From the NCBI GenBank assembly GCA_023433275.1, contig JAEZDN010000167.1, positions 4,980-68,979 of the forward strand: 64,000 nt of DNA, in the 5' to 3' direction. The translations under genes and the position numbers were made by a program. Below the pieces are notes generated by a model. It did no database searches and had not been told where the DNA came from. It was given only the letters and a program-made list of their open reading frames with translations. Shown one piece after another: positions 7,439 to 16,104 of the stretch. Source of the stretch: Verrucomicrobiota bacterium. Its GTDB lineage: Bacteria > Verrucomicrobiota > Verrucomicrobiia > Opitutales > Opitutaceae. Position 1 is the stretch's first letter. Every line of letters starts with the position of its first letter.

Positions 7439-9448
7439 ATGAGAATGCCCCGTCGTATCGTGTTGTCGTGCGCGTTCATTTTTTCGGCGCTGGTCGCCCC
7501 GGCGATCGATCGCCTGCCCATCGAGGATTTCGCGCGAAGCTCGGAAGTGTCGCGCGCGCGGTTGTCACCCGATGGCCGGCAGCTGGCGTACATGGCCGAC
7601 CACAACCGGCTGAGCACACTGCACGTGCTCGAGCTGGAATCGCGCAAGACGAAACGACTCAACTTGGGCGAGGCGGCCCTCCGGGAGGGGACTTTTCGCG
7701 AAGTCGAATCATTCGAGTGGGTCGGGAACCGCCGGTTGTTCCTGGTGACGGCGGCCAACGACGCAATCTACGGAACCATTGCGATCAACGATGACGGCCA
7801 GCGGAACGTCCCGCTGACGGGGCTCGAGAATGTGAAGCACATGCGCATCGATGGAAACTACCGCGTGCCCGCTTCTTGGGCCCGACAGGTGCTCCACGTT
7901 TTCGGGGACAAGGATAGTTCCATCCTCATGCTCGAACGCAATGAAACCGGAGGGGGCGGATTCAATCGTCCGGAAGTGATTCGCATGAACACGACCGCCG
8001 GCGTGGCGCGCCAAGTCGTCAAGAATCCTGGCGAAGTCGCGAGCTGGGCGGTGGATTTCGACGGGGTGGTGCGCGTGGGTGTGCTTTCCCACGGGGATCT
8101 TTCGGGCATGATCTACCGGCCGACGGAAACGTCTCCCTGGCAGACGATCCTGCCGCTCAAGGATCGCCGGGGGCAGCTGCGGCCGGTGGGGTTCGATCAG
8201 AGCAGCGGAAGATTGATCATGTCGGCCCTCACGCCCGAACGGCGCTGGGCCCCGTATGCGATGGATCCCGAGACGGGTGAGCTCGGCGAACCGCTGGTAA
8301 GCGACCCGGTGTACGACATCATTCCCGAGCGATTCGTGCCCGGGCTGGATGGAATCGCGCTGGCTGGTCCCGTTTTTTCCAAGGCAAAGCGCAGTTTGAT
8401 CGGGATCCGTTACTACACGGACGCGGCGCGGGTGAAGTGGTTCGATCCGGAATTCACGCGCTATCAGGCCGCGGTGGACCGGAGCCTGCCCGACACGGTG
8501 AACGTGCTGGCGGGGATGTCGGACGACGGCACGCGGTTGCTATGGTTCGCGTATTCGGACCGGAATCCCGGCAGTTATCATCTGCTGGATTTGGCGGCGA
8601 AGTCCTTCAAACCGCTGGGGGCGCGCATGCCGTGGATCAACCCGGCGCAGATGGCGCCCACGCACGTGATCAAGTACGCCGCGCGAGATGGGTTGGTCAT
8701 TCATGGCTATCTGACCGTGCCGGCCGGGCACGAACCGAAGGGGTTGCCGCTGGTAGTCATGCCGCACGGCGGTCCCTGGGTGCGTGACGTCTGGGGATTT
8801 GACCCGCTGATCCAGCTGCTCGCCAACCGGGGCTATGCGGTCTTGCAGATGAATTATCGCGGCTCGACGGGTTACGGGGACGAATTGCTGAAAAACGCCA
8901 AGCGGGAGATCGGCGGCAAGATCCAGGAGGACATCGAGGATGGGACGCGGTGGGCCATCGCGGCCGGCGTGGCCGATCCCGCGCGGATTGCGATCTATGG
9001 CATGAGCTACGGCGGATACTCGGCCTTGCATGCGCTGGGGAAGACTCCCGGGCTTTATCGCTGTGGGATTTCGTTCGCCGGCCCGACGGATTGGCACGCG
9101 ATGTTCAAGCAAAGCGATGTCGCGGATTACAAACAGGCGACGCGGCACTGGCGCGAGCAGATCGGCGACCCGTCGAAGGACGAGGCCATGCTCAAGGCGA
9201 TCTCACCCGTGTATTTCGCCGACCAGATCACCGCCCCGGTGCTGATCATCCAGGGAAGGAAGGACCAGCGCGTGCCGCAGGTGCAGGCCAGGATCATGGT
9301 TGAAGCACTGGAGAAAGCGGGTCGGAAACCGCAGACGCTCTATCTCAGCGGTGTGGGTCACAATTATGGCCAGCCGAAGGACCGGGAGGAGATTTTCCGC
9401 ACGACGGTGGAGTTCTTGGAAAAGCATTTGGGGCCGGGCGTGGAGTAA
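7439..9448 (+). CDS. S9-family prolyl-oligopeptidase-like exported peptidase
   Basis: 669 residues. A signal peptide (MRMPRRIVLSCAFIFSAL) precedes a seven-bladed beta-propeller region (about 25-390; LSPDGRQLAYM is a typical TolB-like blade) and an alpha/beta hydrolase domain. The catalytic triad is visible: S523 in GMSYGG, D609 in GRKDQR and H641 in GVGHNYG. S9C-type enzymes cleave short peptides, often acyl-peptides or proline-containing; the signal suggests a periplasmic location. ATG 7445 is a second possible start. It is monocistronic as far as can be seen. Confidence 0.92.
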   Translation: MRMPRRIVLSCAFIFSALVAPAIDRLPIEDFARSSEVSRARLSPDGRQLAYMADHNRLSTLHVLELESRKTKRLNLGEAALREGTFREVESFEWVGNRRLFLVTAANDAIYGTIAINDDGQRNVPLTGLENVKHMRIDGNYRVPASWARQVLHVFGDKDSSILMLERNETGGGGFNRPEVIRMNTTAGVARQVVKNPGEVASWAVDFDGVVRVGVLSHGDLSGMIYRPTETSPWQTILPLKDRRGQLRPVGFDQSSGRLIMSALTPERRWAPYAMDPETGELGEPLVSDPVYDIIPERFVPGLDGIALAGPVFSKAKRSLIGIRYYTDAARVKWFDPEFTRYQAAVDRSLPDTVNVLAGMSDDGTRLLWFAYSDRNPGSYHLLDLAAKSFKPLGARMPWINPAQMAPTHVIKYAARDGLVIHGYLTVPAGHEPKGLPLVVMPHGGPWVRDVWGFDPLIQLLANRGYAVLQMNYRGSTGYGDELLKNAKREIGGKIQEDIEDGTRWAIAAGVADPARIAIYGMSYGGYSALHALGKTPGLYRCGISFAGPTDWHAMFKQSDVADYKQATRHWREQIGDPSKDEAMLKAISPVYFADQITAPVLIIQGRKDQRVPQVQARIMVEALEKAGRKPQTLYLSGVGHNYGQPKDREEIFRTTVEFLEKHLGPGVE

Positions 9449-9511
9449 GGGCGGGATAGCCTTTCTCGTGGCGACACCAAGATGCGCCCGAGGTGCGCCT
9501 TGGGGCGGGAA

Positions 9512-9545
9512 GAACGGGGCGAGGGCGCCCCGTCTCCAGGGGAAA
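9512..9545. repeat. REP-like palindrome, GGGGYGRGGGCRCCCC family
   Basis: GGGGCGAGGGCGCCCCGTC followed by TCCAGGGGAAACAG, about 65 bases downstream of the S9 peptidase stop. It matches the copies at 10078 and 22393. Confidence 0.55.
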
Positions 9546-9706
9546 CAGTTCGAGTACTCGCGGCCGTCCAGGCGGGAATCATGCAATAATGCCCCCAGGC
9601 ATCCCCACTAAGGACGCACGCGTTAGTCCCGGTGCCTTACGGCGAAGCCGCTTCGATGGAGCGCCTTGAGGTCAAGTCGCTCCATCGTTTCTTAGACCAT
9701 TCCGGT

Positions 9707-10312
9707 TTAGAAACCCTGGCGTTGGAGCTGGGCTTGGAGTTCGCGCTGGAATGCCTGGATGTCAGCGGGGCTCGGTTGGTAGCCCTTTTGGCCGGTGTCG
9801 AGCATCAGGCGCCCGTATTGGTCGAGGCCCCATTTGCCGCTGACGCCGTCGCTGAAAGTCACGCTGCCGCTGACCACGGTGCCGGGCCGCATGATTCGAT
9901 CCACGTCCAGGGAAACGGTGCCGGCCGGGGCATCCGCGGGGATGCCCGCATCCTCGGGGAATTCGTCCTCGGCGGGGAGATCGTCGGTACCGGTTTCGCC
10001 GGTCGCGTTGCCGAGGCCGACCTTTTCCTTCAGTTTGTCGACGAAGCCCTTCTTCTCGGCCGGCGCGGCAGGCCGGGGCGGGGGCGCCCCGGCTCCAGGA
10101 GTGGGAACTTGCGCCTTGGTGACGTCGGAGGTGTCGGCCTTGGGGGCGGGGTCCTTGAGCTCAAGTTCCAGGTCGTCGACGAGGAAGCGCACGTCGCGAT
10201 AGGTCATGGAGATCTTGAATTGGTCCGCGAGTTTCTTTTGGACCGCGGAAAGATTGTCGCCGGCGGCGACCCAACTGGAGAGGGCGGCTTTTTGTTCGGG
10301 GGTGAGAGTCAT
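9707..10312 (-). CDS. Conserved-looking hypothetical protein with Pro/Ala linker
   Basis: 201 residues, no signal or membrane segment. The N-terminal ~55 residues (MTLTPEQKAALSSWVAAG, then a helix-turn-helix-like SAVQKKLADQFKISMTYRDVR) look like a small DNA-binding or coiled domain. A Pro/Ala/Asp/Glu-rich linker follows (about 55-130), then a C-terminal beta domain with GTVVSGSVTFSDGVSGKWGLD and a helical QAFQRELQAQLQ tail. Part of the linker (GAGAPPPRPA) is encoded by a palindromic repeat also found in intergenic DNA. Function unknown. Confidence 0.75.
   Translation of the reverse strand: MTLTPEQKAALSSWVAAGDNLSAVQKKLADQFKISMTYRDVRFLVDDLELELKDPAPKADTSDVTKAQVPTPGAGAPPPRPAAPAEKKGFVDKLKEKVGLGNATGETGTDDLPAEDEFPEDAGIPADAPAGTVSLDVDRIMRPGTVVSGSVTFSDGVSGKWGLDQYGRLMLDTGQKGYQPSPADIQAFQRELQAQLQRQGF
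10075..10103. repeat. REP-like palindrome inside a coding region
   Basis: A 25-base stretch centred on GGGGCGGGGGCGCCCC is identical to one at about 22391-22415 in an intergenic region. Here it is read in frame within the 9707-10312 gene. Confidence 0.65.
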
Positions 10313-10410
10313 GGGACGATTTATCCGTTAGGGGTTAACGGGTAAGAGTCAAACCAAGCGCCGGTGGCGGCGACAGGGGTTGGATTGTCCGGTGTCGGAA
10401 CGGTGGTTTT

Positions 10411-10516
10411 GTAGGAGCCTGTTTACCGGCGATCCGTACGGGGAAAGGCGTCGCGGGCCCATCGCCTGTGAACAGGCTCCTACAGGAATGCCCCGAGGCC
10501 GGTCGGAGACCGGCCC
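10411..10516. repeat. Inverted GTAGGAGCCTGTT repeat pair and GGTCGG palindrome
   Basis: GTAGGAGCCTGTTTACCGGCGA (from 10411) is answered by TCGCCTGTGAACAGGCTCCTAC, giving a REPIN-like inverted pair. A second palindrome, GGCCGGTCGGAGACCGGCC, follows and directly abuts the dnaA stop codon. Related GTAGGAGCCTGTT copies are near 19510 and 24057. Confidence 0.65.
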
Positions 10517-10519
10517 ACC

Positions 10520-11893
10520 TCACTTCGACAGCTGGGCTTTCAGGAAATCGACGCTGCCGCGGACGGAATCGTCCTGCTCCATCATGTTTTCCACGGTCTT
10601 GACGGCGTGGATGACGGTGCCGTGGTCGCGGCCGCCGAAGGCCTCGCCGATTTCCTGGAGGGAATGGCGGGTGAGCTGGCGGCAGAGATACATGGCGATC
10701 TGGCGGGGAAAGGCGATGGCGTTGGGCCGGCGCTTGCTCGTCATGTCCGAGTGGCGGATCTGGTAGTGATCGGCGACGCGCTTCTGAATGCCCTCGATGT
10801 TGAGGCGGTTTTGGGCCTCCTCCATGAGGACGTCCTTGAGGAGATGTTCGGCGGACGCGAGGTCGAGGGGCTTGCCGGTGAGGACGGCGTAGCTCGAGAT
10901 CTTGATCAGCGCGCCCTCGAGGCGGCGGATGTTCTTCGAGATATGCTGCGCCATGAACTCGACCACGCTCTGGGGGAGATCGACTTTGAGGGTGGCGGCC
11001 TTGGTGCGGAGAATGGCGACGCGGGTCTCGAAGTCGGGCGACTGGATGTCGGCGGACAGGCCCCATTGGAAACGGGAGACGAGGCGGGCCTCGAGCGTGG
11101 CGATCTCGGTGACCGGGCGGTCGCTCGAGAGGACGATTTGTTTCTGCGACTCGAAGAGGTCGTTGAAGGTGTGGAAGAATTCCTCCTGGATGCGCTCCTT
11201 GCCGGAGAGGAACTGGATGTCGTCGATCAGGAGGACGTCGACATTGCGGTAGCGCTGCCGGAATTTCGTGAGCGCGTTTTCCTGGATGGCGTGGATGTAC
11301 TCGTTCGTGAACTTCTCGGTCGAGAGGTACGCGATCTTCGCCTCGGGGTTCCGCTGGAGGATGCTGTGCCCGATGGCGTGCATCAGGTGCGTCTTGCCCA
11401 AACCGGTGGAGCCGTGAATGAAAAGGGGATTGTAAGCCTGCGCGGGGGCCTGGGAGACGGCGAGGGCGGCGGCGTGGGCCAGCTGGTTGTTGGGACCGAC
11501 GACGAAGGTCTCGAAGGTGTTGCGGGGATTAAGCGTGCCGGCCGCGGCCGAACGCTCGTCGTAGCGGACCGTGCGTTTCGGGGCGGGCTTGGCCTTGGGC
11601 TCGGCCACGGTGAAGCGGGGGGCCGCGTTCCCGTTGGCGTCGACCTTGCGGAGGCTCACCTGAACCATGCGACCGGAAGTCAGGCGCAGGCGTTGGGAGA
11701 TGAGGTCGAGGTAATTGTCGTGAATCCAGATTGCCGCAAAATCGTTGGGCACGCCCAAAACCACGGCGTCGTCCGTGCTTTCCACGCAACGCATGGGTTC
11801 AAACCACATCTGGAACACATCATCAGGGAAGAGCCCCTTGAGGTCGCATTTTACGGTTTCCCAGAGGTTGTTCTGGTCGGTGGGGTGGGACAT
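10520..11893 (-). CDS. dnaA: Chromosomal replication initiator DnaA
   Basis: 457 residues, normal length. Domain I (residues 1-85) is followed by a short Pro/Lys linker, AAA+ domain III (Walker A GSTGLGKTH at 161-169; Walker B LLIDDIQFL at 221-229; sensor LSSDRP) and domain IV with the DnaA-box-binding signature (RQIAMYLCRQLT...IGEAFGGRDHGTVIHA). It binds DnaA boxes and unwinds the origin. The gene is downstream of ispG in the same direction. The gap between them carries two DnaA-box-like nonamers, so autoregulation or a nearby origin is possible. Confidence 0.98.
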   Translation of the reverse strand: MSHPTDQNNLWETVKCDLKGLFPDDVFQMWFEPMRCVESTDDAVVLGVPNDFAAIWIHDNYLDLISQRLRLTSGRMVQVSLRKVDANGNAAPRFTVAEPKAKPAPKRTVRYDERSAAAGTLNPRNTFETFVVGPNNQLAHAAALAVSQAPAQAYNPLFIHGSTGLGKTHLMHAIGHSILQRNPEAKIAYLSTEKFTNEYIHAIQENALTKFRQRYRNVDVLLIDDIQFLSGKERIQEEFFHTFNDLFESQKQIVLSSDRPVTEIATLEARLVSRFQWGLSADIQSPDFETRVAILRTKAATLKVDLPQSVVEFMAQHISKNIRRLEGALIKISSYAVLTGKPLDLASAEHLLKDVLMEEAQNRLNIEGIQKRVADHYQIRHSDMTSKRRPNAIAFPRQIAMYLCRQLTRHSLQEIGEAFGGRDHGTVIHAVKTVENMMEQDDSVRGSVDFLKAQLSK

Positions 11894-12408
11894 GGACTTG
11901 GCGGAAAGGACGGTTTATTCACACCCTCGGACAGATCAGCTGGCTACCGCCTTATCGGGCCGTTTTACACTCAAGGGAAATTGGGTCTGGCGGCCTGGGC
12001 GGCCAGCGATGTTGGGGGTGCTGGACCGGCGGGAGGCCTGCTGTCTGGGGGAAACCTTGGGTGTTCCGGGCACCAAGTGCGTTGCGGAGCTGGCAATGAA
12101 CGAACGAGAGGAAGAACGTTAAAAAAGACTTTGCGAATAACGTGAATCAAAAAATGCCTTACAAGTTCAACTTTCCGACATGTTGTTCACACCAAATCGT
12201 GGAGTAACTTTTGCTACTTTGTTGTTGCGATGGCGCGTGCGGTTGCGGGGTTCGTTTTTCCCTCTGAAATGTCCGCGTGCGATCGAGTCGCGCATCGATC
12301 TGGGGTGTTTTTTCGCGCGGTTGGCATGCGTTCGGGCGCGTCGTTGCGATTTTTTTCCGGGAAGATTTTTCCCGACGCCGTTGGGCGAGCAAACCTCCGC
12401 CGCGATTC
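11894..12408. other. dnaA upstream region; candidate oriC or DnaA autoregulatory site
   Basis: 515 bases without a convincing gene. TTATTCACA (11915-11923) fits the relaxed DnaA-box consensus TTATNCACA, and TTGTTCACA (12183-12191) differs by one base. Between about 12118 and 12235 the DNA is clearly AT-richer than its surroundings (GTTAAAAAAGAC, CAAAAAATGCC, ACTTTTGCTACTTTG), as in a DNA-unwinding element. Only two boxes are seen, fewer than most origins, so an autoregulatory promoter region is an equal explanation. Confidence 0.4.
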
Positions 12409-14517
12409 TCACGCCGGGGTGAGCTGGTGCGGTTCGGGATCGGTCCACTTGCCGTGCTCGCGGATGAGGGCGATGAGACGCGCGTCGGCCTCGGCTTGGG
12501 GGATGTTGTATTGGACGCAGTTCTTGCCGACGTAGAGATTGATTTTTCCGGGCGCGCCGCCGACGTAGCCGAAATCGGCGTCGGCCATTTCGCCCGGTCC
12601 GTTCACGATGCAGCCCATGATGGCGAGCTTCACGCCCTTGAGGTGGCCGGTTTGCGCGCGAATGCGCTGGGTCGTGGTCTGGAGGTCGAAGAGTGTCCGG
12701 CCGCAGCTCGGGCAGGCGACGAATTCGGTTTTCGAGATGCGGGCGCCCGCGCCTTGCAGGACATTGTAGGTGAGCTTGGTCGCGCGCGCGACATCCGGCT
12801 CGGTCTCGATGCTCACCAGATCGCCGATGCCATCGCACAGGAGACTGCCGGTGAGGAAACTGGCTTCAAGGAGCTTGGAAAGGAAACTGTTCTCCGCCTG
12901 CACGGCGGTCGCCGGGGTGTTGCGAATCCAGATCGGGGCGCTGGTGCCGATCGCCTTGAGGGCGTCGACCAGGTGACGGTAGGCGCCGATGGCGTGGCCG
13001 GCGCCGGCCGCGGAGGAAAGCGTGAAGATCAGCGGTGAATCACCCGTGGTGTGGAGGATGGATGCGAACGCGGGGAGGGATGGCGGGGCGATTTCGGCCG
13101 CGAGGAAATGACCATGGCGTTGCACGAGGTCGAGGAAGGTGGCGAAGGCGGCGGTGTCATCGGCCTGAAAGCCGCGCACGAGCACGAGCTTGCCCTTGCT
13201 CAGCCCGAGCAGGGGTTGGAGCACCTCGGCCGAGAGGGTGGGCGCCAGTTCCAGGGCCAGGAAGTCGACGGGAAGGGCGGTCCGGGCCGCGATTTCACAG
13301 AGTGTGCCGAGATCCCCGGGCGTGTGGATCGGAACGAGGAGGCCCTCGGCCGGGGTGTCCTTCAGTTTGGGAGCGGACAGCGCCTGGGCGGCTTCCGCCA
13401 GCCCGCTGACCGATCCGAGGCGGACGATGACACGCGGGGGTTGTTCAGGGCCGACGGAACAGCGGGCGGATAGCTCGACGGCGGAAACGGCGCGCTTGGT
13501 GAAGTGATAAGGGTCGATCGAATCGCCCGGAAGCGATTCGGAACGTGGAGCATCGAATCGTGAACCTTGAACGCCGAACGCGGCGTCCAGACTTTCGCCG
13601 TTCGACGTTAGACGTTCAGGGTTCGACGCCGGCCACAGGCTCATGGCCTTCCGGGCGATGGCCTGGGCGACGGGGATCTCGTAGACGGAGTCCTCGGTGA
13701 GCGAGACGCGGATGGTGTCGCCGAGGCCGTCGAGCAGGAGCGAGCCGATGCCGATGGCGCTCTTGATGCGGCCGTCCTCGCCGTCACCGGCCTCGGTCAC
13801 GCCGAGGTGGAGCGGGTAGTGCATGTCCTCCTGGGCCATCCGCTGGACGAGCAGGCGGTAGGCCTGGATCATGACCTTGGGGTTGCTCGACTTCATCGAG
13901 AGGATGATGTCGTGGTAGGAGTGGCTGCGGGCGATGCGGAGGAACTCAAGGGCGCTCTCGACCATGCCGAGCGGCGTGTCGCCGTAGCGGTTCATGATGC
14001 GGTCGGAGAGGGAGCCGTGGTTGGTGCCGATGCGCATGGCGCGGCCGAGTTCCTTGGCGCGTTTCACGAGCGGCGAGAAGGCGTCGTGGAGGCGGGACAG
14101 TTCCTCGTCGTAGTCGGCGTCGGTGTATTCCTTGACCGCGAACTTCTTCTTGTCGGCGTAGTTGCCGGGGTTGACGCGGACCTTCTCGACGTGCTCGACG
14201 GCCTCCATGGCGGCGGAGGGCAGGAAATGGATGTCGGCCACCAGCGGGATGGAGCCGAAGCCCGCGGCGGTGAACTGCGCGCGGATGTCCTTGAGGCATT
14301 TCGCGGCGGCGACGTTGGGCGCGGTGATGCGGACGATCTCGCAGCCGACCTCGGCGAGGGCGATGGACTGCTTCACCGTGGCGGCGACGTCCTGCGTGTC
14401 GCTGGTCGTCATGGACTGCACGCGGACCGGGTGCGCCGCGCCGACGCCCACGCCGCCGACCTTCACCTCGACGGTGCGGCGGCGGACGGTCTGGAAGCGG
14501 GAGGTGCAGTAGGACAC
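12409..14517 (-). CDS. ispG: IspG (GcpE), long-form HMBPP synthase
   Basis: About 702 residues from GTG 14517; an upstream in-frame TTG at 14538 is possible but adds nothing recognisable. Converts methylerythritol cyclodiphosphate to HMBPP in the MEP isoprenoid pathway, using a [4Fe-4S] cluster. The TIM barrel occupies the first ~300 residues (VRVQSMTTSDTQD; RIGTNHGSLSDRI). An extra A* domain follows, as in plant, Chlamydia and Bacteroidetes IspG, and then the cluster domain with CPSC and CIVNGPGE cysteines. A palindromic, repeat-like DNA segment (13553-13625) is read in frame at the barrel/A* boundary. It belongs to the uppS-cdsA-dxr-rseP strand run. Confidence 0.95.
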   Translation of the reverse strand: MSYCTSRFQTVRRRTVEVKVGGVGVGAAHPVRVQSMTTSDTQDVAATVKQSIALAEVGCEIVRITAPNVAAAKCLKDIRAQFTAAGFGSIPLVADIHFLPSAAMEAVEHVEKVRVNPGNYADKKKFAVKEYTDADYDEELSRLHDAFSPLVKRAKELGRAMRIGTNHGSLSDRIMNRYGDTPLGMVESALEFLRIARSHSYHDIILSMKSSNPKVMIQAYRLLVQRMAQEDMHYPLHLGVTEAGDGEDGRIKSAIGIGSLLLDGLGDTIRVSLTEDSVYEIPVAQAIARKAMSLWPASNPERLTSNGESLDAAFGVQGSRFDAPRSESLPGDSIDPYHFTKRAVSAVELSARCSVGPEQPPRVIVRLGSVSGLAEAAQALSAPKLKDTPAEGLLVPIHTPGDLGTLCEIAARTALPVDFLALELAPTLSAEVLQPLLGLSKGKLVLVRGFQADDTAAFATFLDLVQRHGHFLAAEIAPPSLPAFASILHTTGDSPLIFTLSSAAGAGHAIGAYRHLVDALKAIGTSAPIWIRNTPATAVQAENSFLSKLLEASFLTGSLLCDGIGDLVSIETEPDVARATKLTYNVLQGAGARISKTEFVACPSCGRTLFDLQTTTQRIRAQTGHLKGVKLAIMGCIVNGPGEMADADFGYVGGAPGKINLYVGKNCVQYNIPQAEADARLIALIREHGKWTDPEPHQLTPA
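13553..13625. repeat. Imperfect inverted repeat inside ispG
   Basis: GTGAACCTTGAACGCCGAAC and GTTCGACGTTAGACGTTCAG face each other, with 14 of 18 core positions complementary. The style (GAACGTT/GAACCTTGAA units) is that of intergenic low-complexity palindromes, but here it encodes about 24 residues (NPERLTSNGESLDAAFGVQG...). Confidence 0.5.
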
Positions 14518-14589
14518 GGGGGAGAGGAAAAGTAACAAGGATCAGGTAACAAGTATCAAGACCCGGAACGCCGCGATTCTCAACCGCGT

Positions 14590-14668
14590 GTCATTCTGAG
14601 CGTAGCGAAGAATCCAGCAGCGGGCTCGCGGCATATCCCGCTGGATCCTTCGCTTCGCTCAGGATGAC
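14590..14668. repeat. Short copy of the TCATCCTGAGCG...GGATCC inverted repeat
   Basis: GTCATTCTGAGCGTAGCGAA at the left is the near-perfect inverse of TTCGCTTCGCTCAGGATGAC at the right; arms of about 28 bp also include ATCCAGC/GCTGGAT. The central segment differs from the longer copies at 22003, 45704 and 49232. It lies between rseP and ispG. Confidence 0.75.
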
Positions 14669-14695
14669 AGCCCAAGTATGATTGCATTTGTCCGA

Positions 14696-16099
14696 CTACT
14701 TGCCGGGCGCTGCCGGCGGTGCCGCCTGCGCGGGCGGATCGTCGAAGCGGTACTGGATCAGGCGGCGGATGTCGTTGTAGCTCACGTAGACGATCAGGCC
14801 GATGAGCACGAAGAAGCAGGCGGCGACGGTGTTCTGCATCCAGACCGGGTTGAGGGGCTTGCCGCGGAGCTTGGCGATCGTGGCGAAGACGACGTGGCCG
14901 CCGTCGAGGACGGGGATGGGCAGCAGGTTGAAGATCGCGAGCGAGACGTTGATGGCGATGAGGAAGGCGAGGGCGGGGATCAGGCCGAAGGTGGCGACCT
15001 GCTGGAGGTTGTCCACGATGCCGACGATGCCGCTCATGTGGCGCACGCCGATGTCGGACTGGCGGTTCAGCAGGCTGGAGAGGGTCTGGTAGACCTGGAC
15101 CACGGCGTCGCGGATCTGCACGAGGGGCGTGGGGTGGATGGTGACGGTCTCGATGCGCCAGGTGACGCCGATGAGCCAGACGTTCTGGCCCTCGATGCTC
15201 TGCTGGCGCGGCTGGAGCGCGGCGGTCAGGTCCTGGCCGTCGCGGCGGAAGAGGAGCTGGCTCGGTTCGGTGTTCTTTTGCTGGAAATGCGTGCGCAGCT
15301 CGTCGCGGCGCGTGAGGGGGCGGCCGTCCACGCCGACGATCCGGTCGCCCGCCCGCAGGCCGGCCGGCTCGGCGGGCGAGCCGGGGTTCACCCGGTCCAC
15401 GATGAGGTCGGTGCGCGGGGCGATGCCGATGGTGCGGAGCGCCTCGGTGCCCACGAGCTCGGGATAGAGCTCGCGGGTGAGGGTGGCGCCGTCGCGCTCG
15501 ATCGTGAGCGTCGCGACCCGGCGGCCGTCGGGCGCGACCGAGGAGCCGAGGATGATGGCGGTGACGATGTCCTGGTAGTTGGCGACGGCCTTGCCGTCGA
15601 TGGAGCGGATGACGTCGCCCGGCTGGAGGCCGGCGGCGGCGGCGGGGCCGGGGACGGTGCGGCCGTCGCTGGTCCGGAGCTCGCGGGTGACCTCGCCGAC
15701 CTCGGTGCGGTTGAACTCGGCGGGCACCTGGACGCCGACGGCCCAGACGATGCAGCCGAGGGCGAGGGCGAAGAGGAGGTTGGCGGCCGGGCCGGCGATG
15801 GCGACGAGGACCTTGGAGAGGTAGCCGGCGGGCGGGAGGTTCCGGGCCTCCTCGGGCATGTCGCCCTCGAAATCGCCCATGTCGGACAGCTGCGGCACCA
15901 TGACGTACGCGCCGATGGGCAGCCAGCAGATGCAATACTCCACGCCGCGCCATTTCCGGCTGATGATGGGCTTGCCGATGCCGAAGATGGAGAAGCGCGG
16001 CACGACCATGCCGCGGGCGCGGGCGACGAGGAAGTGTCCCAGCTCGTGGATGAAGATGGAGAGGGTGACGAGGCCGAGGGCGAGGAAGAGCTGCAGCAT
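14696..16099 (-). CDS. rseP: RseP site-2 intramembrane zinc metalloprotease
   Basis: 467 residues. The zinc site HELGH (residues 18-22) lies in the first membrane helix and the third ligand in NLLPIPVLDGGH (about 391-402, D399). Two PDZ domains lie between (about 130-210 and 225-300), each with the carboxylate-loop region GLQPGDVI or GLRAGDRI. The C-terminus has two further helices. It cleaves transmembrane segments such as anti-sigma factors and signal-peptide remnants. It starts five bases after dxr on the same strand, the widespread dxr-rseP pairing. Confidence 0.95.
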   Translation of the reverse strand: MLQLFLALGLVTLSIFIHELGHFLVARARGMVVPRFSIFGIGKPIISRKWRGVEYCICWLPIGAYVMVPQLSDMGDFEGDMPEEARNLPPAGYLSKVLVAIAGPAANLLFALALGCIVWAVGVQVPAEFNRTEVGEVTRELRTSDGRTVPGPAAAAGLQPGDVIRSIDGKAVANYQDIVTAIILGSSVAPDGRRVATLTIERDGATLTRELYPELVGTEALRTIGIAPRTDLIVDRVNPGSPAEPAGLRAGDRIVGVDGRPLTRRDELRTHFQQKNTEPSQLLFRRDGQDLTAALQPRQQSIEGQNVWLIGVTWRIETVTIHPTPLVQIRDAVVQVYQTLSSLLNRQSDIGVRHMSGIVGIVDNLQQVATFGLIPALAFLIAINVSLAIFNLLPIPVLDGGHVVFATIAKLRGKPLNPVWMQNTVAACFFVLIGLIVYVSYNDIRRLIQYRFDDPPAQAAPPAAPGK

Positions 16100-16104
16100 G
16101 GGAA

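Noticed and set aside
7036..7794. 252-codon frame across the ligA-S9 gap
   Set aside because: Overlaps the S9 peptidase gene in another frame and has no recognisable domain.
10607..12145. 512-codon open frame antisense to dnaA
   Set aside because: Arises from high GC third positions opposite a real gene; low-complexity Gly/Val/Glu sequence and no family.
12340..12380. CGGGAA/TTCCCG hairpin with adjacent T-run downstream of ispG
   Set aside because: The T-run is on the wrong side of the stem for either direction of transcription, so it is not a standard terminator.
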